NCBI GenBank assembly: GCA_963751425.1
Contig: CAVVUF010000002.1
Coordinates: forward strand, 682,001-746,000
Direction of reading: 5' to 3'
Length of the DNA stretch: 64,000 nt
Source of the DNA: CAVVUF01 sp963751425
GTDB lineage: Bacteria; Chloroflexota; Anaerolineae; Anaerolineales; UBA4823
Numbering within the stretch: the stretch's first letter is position 1; the number at the start of each line of letters is the position of its first letter. Both the position numbers and the translations under genes were made by a program. The notes beneath the pieces were generated by a model, which worked only from the letters and a program-made list of their open reading frames with translations, had not been told where the DNA came from and searched no databases. Positions 45,313 through 55,443 of this stretch are shown here, one piece after another.

Positions 45313-46397
45313 TTAGGAGGTCCGTTTGCTTTCAGCCGAGTTAGCTAAAATCCGTTCGACGATCTGGATAAGCTGCTGAGCGATGACGGGTGTGCTGGCA
45401 GATTTGAGAAAGGTTTTCCGAGCGTTTTTCCCTAGGTGTTCGCGTAGAGAGGCATCGCGCGATAGCTGTAGAATGGATTCAGCCAGGGCCTCTGGCTCAT
45501 TCATCATGCAAAACCAGGCATCGTAGCCGTGCGTGAGCAATTCTCGGTTTGCTGGATTATCTCCAACAATGGTGGGCTTTTCCATGGCGATACATTGAAA
45601 GGTTTTTCCAGCGATCACCCGGCCAGCTTTCTCGCTGGGACCAAAGTGTCCTCCTAAACAGAGGGATGCTTGAGATATTTCAACAGGAAGGTTTTGCAGT
45701 GGTATGGGAGGCTGGAATTCAATATTCTGGCCTAATCCAATTTTCTTTGAAAGACGCTTCACCTGATCTGACTCGGAACTCTTCCCAATGATTTTGAACT
45801 TGATGTCGGACTCTTTTTCCAGCAATTTACTGGCTCGCACAATGATGTCGATACCATGCAATGGTAAAAAGGAGCCGTAGAAGAGAACGGTAAATTGTGG
45901 ATTATGTCTTTCTCGTGGAAAGAACAATGCATCATCACATCCTACAAAGATGGAAGAGAATTTTTCCCTTGGTAATTGAAAAGTCTGTGTAAAGTATTCA
46001 ATGTGTGCTTGGGTGTCTAGCAGGATGTGATCTGCAAGCTTGCAGGCTGTCTTATCAAGCCCAAAAGCCAGCCTCCCGGGAAGAGACCCGGGTCTAAATT
46101 TTTTTCGATCAAAACACAGCGTGTCGAAAATTGAAAGGTATGCATCCAATAATATCGGGTTCTTGTAGAATGTTTTGAGCAGCGGAACGATCGGCTGCCC
46201 CAGGAAGCCGATGAAAGCTAGGTCAAATTTTCGGTTTCGCAGAAAAATCAGCTGCAGATAAATCTGCAGGAATTTTTTTCCATAACCTTTTGACGAATCC
46301 GTAAGTGAAGTTATCGAGTAATGATCTGCTAAAATGGATTTTAAGAGACATTACGCGGGTATTCAGGTTCTCGCCCGCAGGTAAAGAGGATTTCCAT
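45313..46397 (-). CDS. GT4 family glycosyltransferase (one frameshift)
   Basis: ATG at 46397 gives MEILFTCGREPEYPRNV, the typical start of these enzymes. A missing base near 46340 explains the stop right after; adding one continues as LLKSILADHYSITSLTDSSKGYGKKFLQ and then the long frame DAYLSIFDTLCFDRKKF ... VLFYGSFLPLHGIDIIV ... GGHFGPSEKAGRVIAGKTFQCIAMEKPTIV. The repaired length is 361 residues. The donor-binding C-half is intact. It starts four bases after the stop of the MFS gene, so the two are cotranscribed. Confidence 0.78.
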
Positions 46398-46400
46398 TGA

Positions 46401-47639
46401 TTAATTTTCTGCTGAGGCTCTCCCCGCCACGTACACCAACACCCCTCCAATCGCAAAGAATACGATATTCAACAAAAACGGCAGCATCCTGTTCACCTCC
46501 GAAAGCCTCCCTGCGATCCATCCGAAGGGCGTCGTAAACAGTATCACAATCACGTAAAGGATCGCCAGGATGCGGGCGCGTTCCTTTGGTTCTACAGTGA
46601 CTACGACCATCTTATCGAGAAGGGTGCTGACGGTAGCATAGCTAACCGCCTCGATCAGCGTGCTGACCAATAAAGGCAGGTAGCCCTTTACTGGGCTGGC
46701 AATCAGGATCAGCACGCTGACGATATATCCTGCCAGTCCAATCAACATGGGGTTTCTGAAATCCAGGCCTCTGATCCTGGGCATGACCAGGAAAAAGAAA
46801 AACAGCATGGTGATCGACCGTGCAAAAGGATAGAGAGCCAGGTGTTCGGGCGGGATAGACAGGTTTTCTGTGACGTAGATCGACCAGAAAATGTTGTTGA
46901 TCATCCAGCAGGTGCTCATCACCAGCATGACGCCCAGCGTATAAACCGTCCTGCGTGTGCCCAGGATTTGTCGGAAAACACCTCGGTATTCGCCTAAGAG
47001 GGCGAGTACATTTTGATGGCGGGTTTGTTCCATCCGCAGCACACCATGTTTGGTCTCTGTAACCATGGCGTTCATGATCAAGAACTTGGCAGTCATCATA
47101 ACAAAGGCGAAAATATACAGCCCTCGCACGGTGGGAATCAGGGAATAGCGGTTGATTAAAATGCTTGCCAGCGGAGCAAAGAAAGCTGCCAACAAACCCG
47201 CAATGTAAATCCAGGTATAAATATCCAGCAGGGAATCCTGGTCTGTATCTTCGACTAAAAGACAGCTCCATGAGTTATGGGTGACCCGCCACAAGCTGTT
47301 GATGATCGCCGCGATCAGAAAATAGGTGAAATTTTGTGCAACTGCCCAGATCAGGCAGGGAATGCTCCAGGAAATCAAATCAAAAATGAATGTGGCGCGT
47401 TTACGGCCCAGCTTATCGGTGATCACACCGCTCAATAAAGCTGACAGGGCCTGGAAAGCCAAGCCGATGCTGGCGATCAACCCGACCTGGCTGTCATCGA
47501 GACCGATCGCCAGCATGTAAACCGATACATAGGGGGCATACAGGAAAAAGGGGATACCCCACAGCGGTTCCGTCACGATGCAGCCGCGCGCATTTCCTTT
47601 AACCCCGCGCAGAAAAGTGAAAAGAGGATGAGATGTCAA
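46401..47639 (-). CDS. MFS transporter
   Basis: 412 residues with about 12 membrane helices. Motif A between helices 2 and 3 is SGVITDKLGRKRATFIFD. The N-terminal EPLWGIPFFLYAPYVSVYMLAIGL and the long cytoplasmic loop in the middle (ETKHGVLRMEQTRHQNVLALLGEYR) do not point to a known substrate. It is cotranscribed with a GT4 glycosyltransferase, which suggests export or import of a sugar-containing compound. It is divergent from the sialidase-like gene. Confidence 0.82.
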   Translation of the reverse strand: MTSHPLFTFLRGVKGNARGCIVTEPLWGIPFFLYAPYVSVYMLAIGLDDSQVGLIASIGLAFQALSALLSGVITDKLGRKRATFIFDLISWSIPCLIWAVAQNFTYFLIAAIINSLWRVTHNSWSCLLVEDTDQDSLLDIYTWIYIAGLLAAFFAPLASILINRYSLIPTVRGLYIFAFVMMTAKFLIMNAMVTETKHGVLRMEQTRHQNVLALLGEYRGVFRQILGTRRTVYTLGVMLVMSTCWMINNIFWSIYVTENLSIPPEHLALYPFARSITMLFFFFLVMPRIRGLDFRNPMLIGLAGYIVSVLILIASPVKGYLPLLVSTLIEAVSYATVSTLLDKMVVVTVEPKERARILAILYVIVILFTTPFGWIAGRLSEVNRMLPFLLNIVFFAIGGVLVYVAGRASAEN

Positions 47640-47752
47640 CGGTTTTCCTTTAGTTTTGTGGTTCTTAAACCCGTACCCCTGCCCATTTTACCCCGGTATG
47701 CAGCTTTTGGGTATTGAGACCGTATACAGAGAAAGGGTATACAATCAGGAGT

Positions 47753-48724
47753 ATGGAGGCGCTTCATCACGATCCAATTCGAAAATCTACCGAATGGGTC
47801 TTCTTATCCGCCCCTTTCCATTCCTGCCATGCCTCAACCATTGAAGAAACGCCTGATGGCTTGGTAACGGCCTGGTTTGCTGGAACCGGCGAGGGCTGCC
47901 CGGATGTGGCGATCTGGCTTGCCCATTGGAGTGCGATTGCGGGTTGGACCTCCCCAATTGAAGTGGCAAACGGGCTTCAGGTAGATGGAACGCGCTACCC
48001 TTGCTGGAATCCGGTGCTGTTTCAATATCCTCACGGGGATTTGGTTTTATTCTACAAGGTCGGTCCCTCTCCAAAAGCATGGTGGGGGATGCTGATGAAC
48101 TCATCGAATGGGGGCGTGACCTGGTCAGAGCCCATCCGGCTGCCAGATGAAGTGATTGGGCCTGTAAAGAATAAGCCGGTATTGTTAGATACTAACCTTC
48201 TGATTTGTCCTTCAAGCACTGAAACAGGGGGAAAGTGGCAGGTTCATCTCGACCTTACCAGCGATGGTGGGCAGACCTGGTCTTCCCAAGGCCCATTGAA
48301 TGATCCGGATCAGTTTGCAGTGATCCAGCCAGCGATCCTGGTGCACAGCCGTGAAAAAATCCAAATTTTATGCCGCAGCAAACAGAAGCGGATCGCGGAA
48401 GCCTGGTCAGAAGATGGTGGAGTAAGCTGGCAGCCCATGCATCTCACCGATTTGCCTAACCCTGACAGCGGGATCGATGCCCTTCAGCTTCAAGATGGCC
48501 GTGCGCTCCTGGTCTATAACCCAACCATCCGAGGGCGTACGCCTCTGTCTGTTGCTGTTTCCGAGGCTGGCCGCCAATGGCGTGAAATTCTGACTTTAGA
48601 AGACCAGCGCGGCGAATACTCCTATCCGGCAGTTATTCAATCCCAAGATGGATTGGTGCACATCACCTATACCTGGAAACGCCGCCGGATCAAGCATGTG
48701 CTCCTCGACCCCGGAATGTTATAA
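47753..48724 (+). CDS. Sialidase-like BNR-repeat glycosidase
   Basis: The ATG at 47753 follows TCAGGAG. 323 residues forming a beta-propeller with Asp boxes: SSNGGVTWSEP (about residue 119), SDGGQTWSSQ (about 170) and EDGGVSWQP (about 220). This is the sialidase/BNR superfamily. The N-terminal HASTIEETPDGLVTAWFAGTGEG fits the intracellular exo-sialidase-like group common next to plant-polysaccharide genes. No signal peptide, so the substrate is probably an imported oligosaccharide. Exact specificity unknown. Confidence 0.78.
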   Translation: MEALHHDPIRKSTEWVFLSAPFHSCHASTIEETPDGLVTAWFAGTGEGCPDVAIWLAHWSAIAGWTSPIEVANGLQVDGTRYPCWNPVLFQYPHGDLVLFYKVGPSPKAWWGMLMNSSNGGVTWSEPIRLPDEVIGPVKNKPVLLDTNLLICPSSTETGGKWQVHLDLTSDGGQTWSSQGPLNDPDQFAVIQPAILVHSREKIQILCRSKQKRIAEAWSEDGGVSWQPMHLTDLPNPDSGIDALQLQDGRALLVYNPTIRGRTPLSVAVSEAGRQWREILTLEDQRGEYSYPAVIQSQDGLVHITYTWKRRRIKHVLLDPGML

Positions 48725-48938
48725 TCTCAAAGTGGGGTGGAGAATTTTGCTACAATTCTTAATAACCATATTTCGTGATTCGGGTAAATTGATCCAAGTG
48801 TTATTGCAATTGGGTTCTGCCAAAGCTATCTCATTCTTATATTTGTAAATCGGTTGCATGAGAGTTGACATCGGAAAAAGATCCCAATATAAAAATCCGT
48901 GTTATTCAGTGAGCTTGATTTCAAACAAGGAGCAGACA

Positions 48939-51296
48939 ATGAGCGAACAAATAAACTTGGCCAAGGATTCTCCTCGCCAGCGGCTGTTGTTTGATCGGGG
49001 CTGGCGCTTTTACTTGGGCGAGCTTCCCGTTCTTGCCAGTACGGATGAAAAGGCTGATCACTTCCCGAATGCCGGCACGCATATTGCCGGTGGGGCTGCC
49101 AACCCCGATTTTGATGATCGCGACTGGCGTATCGTCGATTTACCACATGACTGGGCTGTGGAAGGCAGCTTTGATCCGCGGGCAAATCCCTGGCATGGCT
49201 TCCTTCCTGTGGGAGTAGGCTGGTATCGGAAAACTTTCGACCTTCCTGAGACCGACAAGGATCGAAGAATTTACCTGGAGTTTGATGGAGCTTTTCGCGA
49301 CAGCACAGTGTGGGTGAACGGATATCGCATGGGCAATCAGCCGAGTGGATATGCCAGTTTTCGTTACGATGTCAGCGATGTGCTGAATTACGGGGGCAGA
49401 AATGTCATCGCTGTCCGACTGGATGCTGCGCAGTTCGAGGGTTGGTGGTATGAGGGGGCTGGCTTATACCGGCATGCCTGGCTGCTCAAGGTTTCTCAGG
49501 TGCATGTTGCTCCTTGGGGAGTCTTTGTCCAGCCTCAAGCGCAGAAGAGCTTGAAGGATTGGGAGGTGAAGATCGATACGGAGCTGATCAACCGCACAGA
49601 TCATGGGACGGTCGTCACTGTCGAATCGGTGATGCTGGATAAGTTTGGCGTTGAGGTGATTTCGGTCAAGGCCGAGCAGTCCCTGGCGGTTGGAGCATCA
49701 GCCTCCGTTCAACAGCACGTTCAAGTAGCTGCTCCCATGCTCTGGTCTCTGGAGTCGCCTGATCGCTACCGTGTGCTTACCAGGGTTTGGTTGGGAGGCT
49801 CTCTGGTCGATGCATGCGAAACCCCCTTCGGCTTTCGTACTCTCCGCTTCGACCCCGACCTGGGTTTTTTCTTGAATGAAAAACCGGTGAAGCTGCGGGG
49901 CACCTGCAATCACCAGGACCATGCCGGGGTCGGTGTGGCCATCCCAGACCGGCTGTTTGAATATCGGGTGAAGCGGCTGCTGGAGATGGGCAGCAATGCT
50001 TACCGCTGCGCCCATAACCCACCTGCGCCTGAGCTGCTGGAGGCCTGTGATCGCTTGGGCATGCTTGTTTTGGATGAAACGCGCCACCTGGACAGCAGCC
50101 CGGCGGGATTGGCTCAGCTCGAAAGCCTGATACGGCGCGACCGAAACCACCCCAGTGTGATCTTATGGTCATTGGGGAACGAGGAGCCGATCCAGCGCAC
50201 GGAGGCTGGCGCGCGTATGATCGCTACCATGAAAAACCTGGCCTGCAGCTTGGATCCCACCCGCCAGGTGACGCTGGCAATGAACGGCGGCTGGGGCAGT
50301 GCGACAACGGATGTTCTTGATGTACAGGGCTTTAATTACAACATCAAAGAATACGATCCGTTTCATGAAAAATTTCCTCGTAAACCCGTTATCGTCACCG
50401 AAAGCGGCAGCACGGTGGGTACACGCGGTATTTATGCGCGTGACCCCGAAAAAGGATATGTGAGCGCTTATGATCACAATGAGCTGCCCTGGACAGCCAG
50501 CGCTGAAGATACGTTAAAGGCCTCGGAGGAGAGAGCCTTCATCGCCGGGACCTTCGTTTGGACGGGCTTTGATTACCGGGGTGAGCCAACCCCTTACCTT
50601 TGGCCGTGCGTCAATTCGCATTTTGGACTTATGGATACTTGCGGCTTCCCCAAAGATCATTTTTATTACTACCAGGCCTGGTGGAGCAGCAAGACGGTCT
50701 TGCACCTGCAGCCCCATTGGAATTGGGCAGGCCGCGAGGGTGAGTTGATTCTCGTACGGGCCCTCACCAACTGCGAGGTGGTGGAGCTGCTGCTGAATGG
50801 TGAAAGCCTGGGGACGAAGAGCGTGCCTCGCTATTCATTTGTTGAGTGGCAGGTGCCTTATGCTCCGGGTGTGCTGGCCGCTCGAGGCTTTCTTGCCGGG
50901 CAAGAAGTGGCTTTCACTGAGCGCAAAACGACCACCGCCCCGGCCAAAATTTCCTTGGAAGTTGATTGCACCACCCTGGCTGCCGACGGAGAGGACCTGG
51001 CGGTGGTCAATGTGTCGGTTCAAGACGATGCCGGTCTGGTCGTGCCCATAGCGGATAACCTGGTGCGCTTTATGCTGAGCGGAAATGGCAAAATCTTGGG
51101 CGTGGGTAATGGCAACCCGAGCTGCCACGAGCCGGATAAAGCCTCGCAGCGTTCCGCCTTTGCTGGCTTGTGCCAGGTGCTCGTCCAGGTGACCGGTCAG
51201 CCGGGAGAGCTGATCCTGACGGCCGAATCAGATGGTTTGCACTCAGCCCGCCTGGTATTGAAATCAGAACCAACCGTGGTTCGCCCACATCTATAA
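48939..51296 (+). CDS. GH2 family glycoside hydrolase (beta-galactosidase-like)
   Basis: ATG 48939 follows AAGGAG; 785 residues. The N-terminal sugar-binding domain (GWRFYLGE ... VDLPHDWAVEGSF) and immunoglobulin-like domain precede the barrel. Catalytic residues are the acid/base in ILWSLGNEEPIQ and the nucleophile in PVIVTESGSTVG. Further domains include a GH2 C-terminal beta domain (KISLEVDCTTLAADGEDLAVVNVSVQDDAG, a Big-type/DUF4982 pattern). Probably acts on beta-galactosides or beta-glucuronides. No signal peptide, so it is cytoplasmic. It belongs with the neighbouring sialidase-like and DUF4091 genes. Confidence 0.9.
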   Translation: MSEQINLAKDSPRQRLLFDRGWRFYLGELPVLASTDEKADHFPNAGTHIAGGAANPDFDDRDWRIVDLPHDWAVEGSFDPRANPWHGFLPVGVGWYRKTFDLPETDKDRRIYLEFDGAFRDSTVWVNGYRMGNQPSGYASFRYDVSDVLNYGGRNVIAVRLDAAQFEGWWYEGAGLYRHAWLLKVSQVHVAPWGVFVQPQAQKSLKDWEVKIDTELINRTDHGTVVTVESVMLDKFGVEVISVKAEQSLAVGASASVQQHVQVAAPMLWSLESPDRYRVLTRVWLGGSLVDACETPFGFRTLRFDPDLGFFLNEKPVKLRGTCNHQDHAGVGVAIPDRLFEYRVKRLLEMGSNAYRCAHNPPAPELLEACDRLGMLVLDETRHLDSSPAGLAQLESLIRRDRNHPSVILWSLGNEEPIQRTEAGARMIATMKNLACSLDPTRQVTLAMNGGWGSATTDVLDVQGFNYNIKEYDPFHEKFPRKPVIVTESGSTVGTRGIYARDPEKGYVSAYDHNELPWTASAEDTLKASEERAFIAGTFVWTGFDYRGEPTPYLWPCVNSHFGLMDTCGFPKDHFYYYQAWWSSKTVLHLQPHWNWAGREGELILVRALTNCEVVELLLNGESLGTKSVPRYSFVEWQVPYAPGVLAARGFLAGQEVAFTERKTTTAPAKISLEVDCTTLAADGEDLAVVNVSVQDDAGLVVPIADNLVRFMLSGNGKILGVGNGNPSCHEPDKASQRSAFAGLCQVLVQVTGQPGELILTAESDGLHSARLVLKSEPTVVRPHL

Positions 51297-51416
51297 TCTC
51301 ATTTAGAATATTGAATGTTTAAAATCATTTACCTGTTCATCCTAAAAAGATTAGTGAATATTCTTGTAGGCTAGTGGATCAGATTTGTTTTACATAGAAG
51401 TTACTGGAGGAAGGCT

Positions 51417-53198
51417 ATGCTTGATCAACCTGTTCAAATTGGTTTGCAGCCTGCCATGAGCAAATTGAGCTGGGGCGCCTTAGAGTGGCGCCCGGAATAC
51501 ACCGCCGGTGTCAGTGAGCTCAGCCTTACAGGCGCGCGCAATGAGGTGCTCGGCTTTCAGGTTCGTTTTATCTCTCCGCATGATTTCGTTTTGACCCTGG
51601 ATCATGCCAATTGGCTGCATGCCCTGGGTTTTAAACCCCGCCTGCGCCTTGAGGTGGTTTTCCCCTCCCTGCCTGCGGGGGCGGTGGAAACCTTTTCGGT
51701 AGGCTATACGGAGGGGGATGACCACCGCCAATGGATGGAATTTCTCGACCGCGCTGGTTATGCCGAAGCCCTGGCTGGGAAGCCACAGTCGGTATATGTG
51801 CGCCTAACGCTGCCCCGAGACCTGGCAGCCGGGGTCTATGAGGGGGCGGTGCGCGTATATTCACAGTTCGGCTTCGAAGAGGAGACGCTGGCCTGGCAGG
51901 GGATTGTCCATCTCCAAGTAGCAGATGTCACCTTACCCGATGTAAAAGATTGGAAGTTCCACTTAAACCTGTGGCAGCACTGCACTTCGATCGCCCGCTT
52001 CCACCATGTGCACTTGTGGAGTGAAGCGCACTTCGCTTTGATCGATCGTTATTACAACAGTCTGTCTCGCCTGGGACAGAAAGCGGTCAGTGTGATTGCC
52101 ACGGAAATCCCCTGGTCGGGCCAGCGTTGTTTCCGCGACCCCGAATATCCCTCTTACCTGTTCGAGCATGCCATGATCGATGTCAGCCGGAACGCTGCTG
52201 GAGAGCTTCTGTTCGATTACAGCAAGCTGGAGAAGCTTCTCGACCTGGCTGCCCGGCATGGCATTGACCAGGAGATCGATGTATTCGGCCTGGCGAATAT
52301 CTGGTTGGACGAGGTTTATGGTTTTGGGAAAGTCATTCCTGACGCCCCAGATGCGGTGCGGGTGCGCTGCTATGACCAAGTCTCAGGACATATCGTTTAT
52401 TTGCGCAAGGCCAGCGAATTAAGTGCCTTCATCCGCTCACTGCACGATTTCTTTGCCCAGCGCGGCTTGCTGGAACGCGTGCGCATCTGCGCTGATGAGC
52501 CTTCTGACTTGCAGAAATACCAGGCCAGTGTGGCTTTCATCCGCCAGTCAGCTCCTGGCTTCAAGCATATCGTCTTCATTAACCATTTCGAATTTCTAGA
52601 GGAAGCTCCTCCTGAAGTGGTGGATTGTGTCCCTGTTTTACCGCTCCTCGCCCGAGACCTTGAACTATCCAAATCCTTGGTGGAAAAGTTGCACGAAAAG
52701 GGCGGTAAGATGCTCTGGTATGTCTGCTGCTGGCCTCCCATTCCCAATACATTTCTGCATTCACCCCTGGTAGAAGGTGTGCTGCATGGCTGGTTGACGC
52801 ATTATTTCCAGGTAGATGGGTTTATCCGCTGGGCGTTCTGTCTCTGGCCTGCCGATCCCTGGAAGCGGGTTAGCTGGCGGGCGCCGGACTGGCACGCCGG
52901 GGATATGTATTTTGTGCTGCCGGGCAAAGATGGCTTTCCAGTAGAGACCTTGCGCTATGAGGCTTTACGCCTTGGCATCCAGGATTTTGAGCTGTTGAAG
53001 ATGGTCGAGCAGAAGCTGCCCGCTGACGAAGCCAAAGCTGTAATTGAAAAAGCACTCCGCTGCATCCTGCGCGCCCAATCTCCCCAGGCATTTGCAGACG
53101 TTGACCACGTCAATGCGGTCGAGTTGTATTCACTTGACCCGCAGGATTACCAGGAAGCGCGGCGCTTGCTGCTGGAGGCTCTCAGCGGTCGATCGTAG
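51417..53198 (+). CDS. DUF4091 glycoside-hydrolase-like protein
   Basis: 593 residues behind GGAGGAAGG. An N-terminal beta-sandwich (about 1-175) is followed by a barrel (WKFHLNLWQHCTSIARFHHVHLWSEAHFALIDRYY) and a C-terminal FPVETLRYEALRLGIQDFELLKMVEQ, the DUF4091 signature. Acidic residues in IDVFGLANIWLDE and RICADEPSD are candidate catalytic positions. Family members are thought to hydrolyse glycans, mostly uncharacterised. No signal peptide. Its place between GH2 and sugar-metabolism genes supports carbohydrate breakdown. Confidence 0.8.
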   Translation: MLDQPVQIGLQPAMSKLSWGALEWRPEYTAGVSELSLTGARNEVLGFQVRFISPHDFVLTLDHANWLHALGFKPRLRLEVVFPSLPAGAVETFSVGYTEGDDHRQWMEFLDRAGYAEALAGKPQSVYVRLTLPRDLAAGVYEGAVRVYSQFGFEEETLAWQGIVHLQVADVTLPDVKDWKFHLNLWQHCTSIARFHHVHLWSEAHFALIDRYYNSLSRLGQKAVSVIATEIPWSGQRCFRDPEYPSYLFEHAMIDVSRNAAGELLFDYSKLEKLLDLAARHGIDQEIDVFGLANIWLDEVYGFGKVIPDAPDAVRVRCYDQVSGHIVYLRKASELSAFIRSLHDFFAQRGLLERVRICADEPSDLQKYQASVAFIRQSAPGFKHIVFINHFEFLEEAPPEVVDCVPVLPLLARDLELSKSLVEKLHEKGGKMLWYVCCWPPIPNTFLHSPLVEGVLHGWLTHYFQVDGFIRWAFCLWPADPWKRVSWRAPDWHAGDMYFVLPGKDGFPVETLRYEALRLGIQDFELLKMVEQKLPADEAKAVIEKALRCILRAQSPQAFADVDHVNAVELYSLDPQDYQEARRLLLEALSGRS

Positions 53199-53199
53199 G

Positions 53200-53216
53200 G
53201 GCGGGGTCTCCCCGCC
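53200..53216. repeat. Short GC-rich palindrome after the DUF4091 gene
   Basis: GGCGGGG (53200-53206), TCT, CCCCGCC (53210-53216), directly after the stop codon and without a T run. It may be a hairpin terminator shared with the convergent gene or a dispersed REP-like unit. Confidence 0.5.
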
Positions 53217-53261
53217 TTGGGGTGAAGTCTCTTTGCCCTCACCCAAAAGGCATTCGCACCC

Positions 53262-54087
53262 TTACAAAAAGGCTTGCACCCACTTTACAAACGCCGGGAA
53301 GATAATTTCCGGTTCGACCAGGTTTGGGTGCCAGCGCTTTTCGTGCTCGAACTGCAGCCAACCGTCATATCCTGCTTGTTTGAGCAGGTTGATCAATTCG
53401 GCCAGGGGCAGCTGCCCTGTGCCAGGCAGCACATAATGCCAGCCGTCTTCCATGGCTAGCGCATGCTTGGGATCATAGACGGCGTCTTTGATATGCGTGT
53501 AGCCGACCCTTCCGCTCAGGGCAGCCAGGGTATTTTGGGGCTGTTCGCCTCCAATGCGATAGGTGTGTCCCATGTCCCACAGCACCCCGAAGGCTGGGTC
53601 TGGAATGCTCTCCAGGAGCAGGCGGCAGTCACCGGCTTTCACCCAGATATCGTGTGTTTCAAAGAGCCAATGCATGTCTTTGGCACCATCCAATCGGAGG
53701 ATCTTTTCCAGGCAGCAGCTCCCGATTTGGGCAAGCACTTTCCTGCTATGTTTGGATATATCTCCGCCCCCGTAGATGCGCACGTTCGTGCAGTGCAGGT
53801 CATGCGCTACAGCGATCGTTCGCCTGGCTTCCTCCAGGTTGTTTTCAGAGACTCTCGGACACGCACACCTGGATGCTGGAGCTGATGGCGCTGACCTCCA
53901 GACCGGCCTCGTTCAACCGGCGTAAGGTGGAGGCTGCCTGGGTGGTAAACTCGGGTAGGAGGGTGATATCGAGCGCATCCAGGTAGCCGCGGAAATCCAC
54001 GCCATGAAAACCGTATTCTTTCCCTCTGGCGCAAATGGTATTCAGATCCCAGTTTGGACATCCCAACGTCATGAAGCTGATCTTCAT
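53262..54087 (-). CDS. Sugar phosphate isomerase/epimerase, xylose-isomerase-like barrel (one frameshift)
   Basis: MKISFMTLGCPNWDLNTICARGKEYGFHGVDFRGYLDALDI opens a TIM barrel of the AP_endonuc_2 type. A stop after VCVSESL near 53848 is removed by deleting one base, continuing SENNLEEARRTIAVAHDLHC and then VRIYGGGD, WLFETHD (metal Glu), GVLWDMGHTYRIG (metal Asp/His), GYTHIKDAVYD and LQFEHEKRWHP (metal Glu). Repaired length 274 residues. It lies eight bases downstream of the Gfo/Idh gene, so the two probably form an operon for an inositol-like or keto-sugar route. Confidence 0.82.
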
Positions 54088-54094
54088 AAACCCT

Positions 54095-55285
54095 CTACTT
54101 CTGCAAAAATCCGAAAGATTTATTGAAATCTTCCATACCGCCGATTTTCACTTCTTTTTGAAAAGTGGAAGCGCGGATCAATTCCAATAGTTTCGCCTCA
54201 TACGCTTCCTCATCGATTGGAATCGCAACTGGCTGCCGCTGGAAAGATGAGAGCATGATGGCATTCCCCAAGGTCAGCGAGCGGATGCCCTCCACGGCCT
54301 GGGCGATCAGCGGTTTCCCGTTAAGGATTGCCTCGGCAAACGCCGTAGTAACCAGGATATGCCCCGCCTCGCTGCTGTCTTCATAGGAGATCTCCTGGGT
54401 CTGGTATTCGACGCGGTCCCACGCTGCCGGAGAGGTCTTGATAAACTCGACCATCGAAGTCTCGTTTTGGAAGAAAGTCAGCTTGCCCTCTTCGAAGACC
54501 AGCTTGCCCAGCTCGCCGACGATCTCCAACCGGTTGGTGCCGGGGGATTCAGCCGTGGTAGTGATGAAGTGCCCGACCATGCCGTTTTCGTGCTCGAAAT
54601 AGCCCGTGACTTCGTCTTCCACCTCGATCTGGTGATATTTACCGATCGAAGCGAAGCCCGCCACACGCTTGGGCATGCCGAAGAACCACTGGTAAAGGTC
54701 CAGGTTGTGGGGGCATTGGTTGAGCAAAACCCCACCGCCTTCCCCTTTCCAGGTGGCGCGCCAGCCGCCGTTGTTGTAATAGGTTTGGGTGCGGAACCAA
54801 TCGGTAATGATCCAGGTGGCTCGAACCAGCTTTCCCAACCGACCCGCGTCCAGCATCTCTTTGATCTTGCGCCAGAAACCGAGCGTGCGCTGCTGGAACA
54901 TGATCGCAAAGACCAGGTCAGGTTTTTTAACCTTTGCCGCCTCGTAAGCTGCGATCATCTTTTTCCCATCTTTAACGTGCACTGCCAGCGGTTTTTCGCA
55001 CAGCACATGCATGCCACGTCCCAGGCAGTCGATGCTGATCGGCGTATGGAAGTAGTGCGGCGTGGCGATGATCACCGCGTCCAGGCTGGTTTTCGCCAAC
55101 ATCTCCTGGTAATCGTAGAAGACCGGCGCCTCATACAGGCTGCCGATCAGGTCAGCGCGCTGCGGGTCGATATCGCACACCGCCGCCAGCTCAGCGTTTG
55201 GTGTGTATTGTAAATCTCTGGCATGGCAGCTTCCCATCGTGCCAACACCGATTATTCCGAGGCGAACTTTTTTAACCTGTGTCAT
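54095..55285 (-). CDS. Gfo/Idh/MocA family oxidoreductase
   Basis: 396 residues. The NAD-binding VRLGIIGVGTMGSCHARDL (residues 8-26) and the diagnostic CEKPLAVHVKDGKKM (about 95-109, catalytic Lys) are followed by GGVLLNQCPHNLDLYQWFFG (catalytic His near residue 188). Members oxidise sugars, inositols or sugar nucleotides. It leads an operon with the isomerase gene and is part of the carbohydrate-use region. Confidence 0.88.
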   Translation of the reverse strand: MTQVKKVRLGIIGVGTMGSCHARDLQYTPNAELAAVCDIDPQRADLIGSLYEAPVFYDYQEMLAKTSLDAVIIATPHYFHTPISIDCLGRGMHVLCEKPLAVHVKDGKKMIAAYEAAKVKKPDLVFAIMFQQRTLGFWRKIKEMLDAGRLGKLVRATWIITDWFRTQTYYNNGGWRATWKGEGGGVLLNQCPHNLDLYQWFFGMPKRVAGFASIGKYHQIEVEDEVTGYFEHENGMVGHFITTTAESPGTNRLEIVGELGKLVFEEGKLTFFQNETSMVEFIKTSPAAWDRVEYQTQEISYEDSSEAGHILVTTAFAEAILNGKPLIAQAVEGIRSLTLGNAIMLSSFQRQPVAIPIDEEAYEAKLLELIRASTFQKEVKIGGMEDFNKSFGFLQK

Positions 55286-55443
55286 ACGCGTGATATTCTC
55301 CTTAACGCTTCTTCGTAAATTCCTTCGTAATTCCTCATGGTGGGAATTTCACGAGCATAGTCTGGGTCCAAAAAGCCTCTTTCAAAACTTTCCTTATTCT
55401 TTCTAAATGGCATCAATTTGCTGATCCGGCATAGGAAGTACAC

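Noticed and set aside
54359..55213. 284-codon frame antisense to the Gfo/Idh gene
   Set aside because: The sense-strand protein has the full oxidoreductase signatures; the antisense frame has none.
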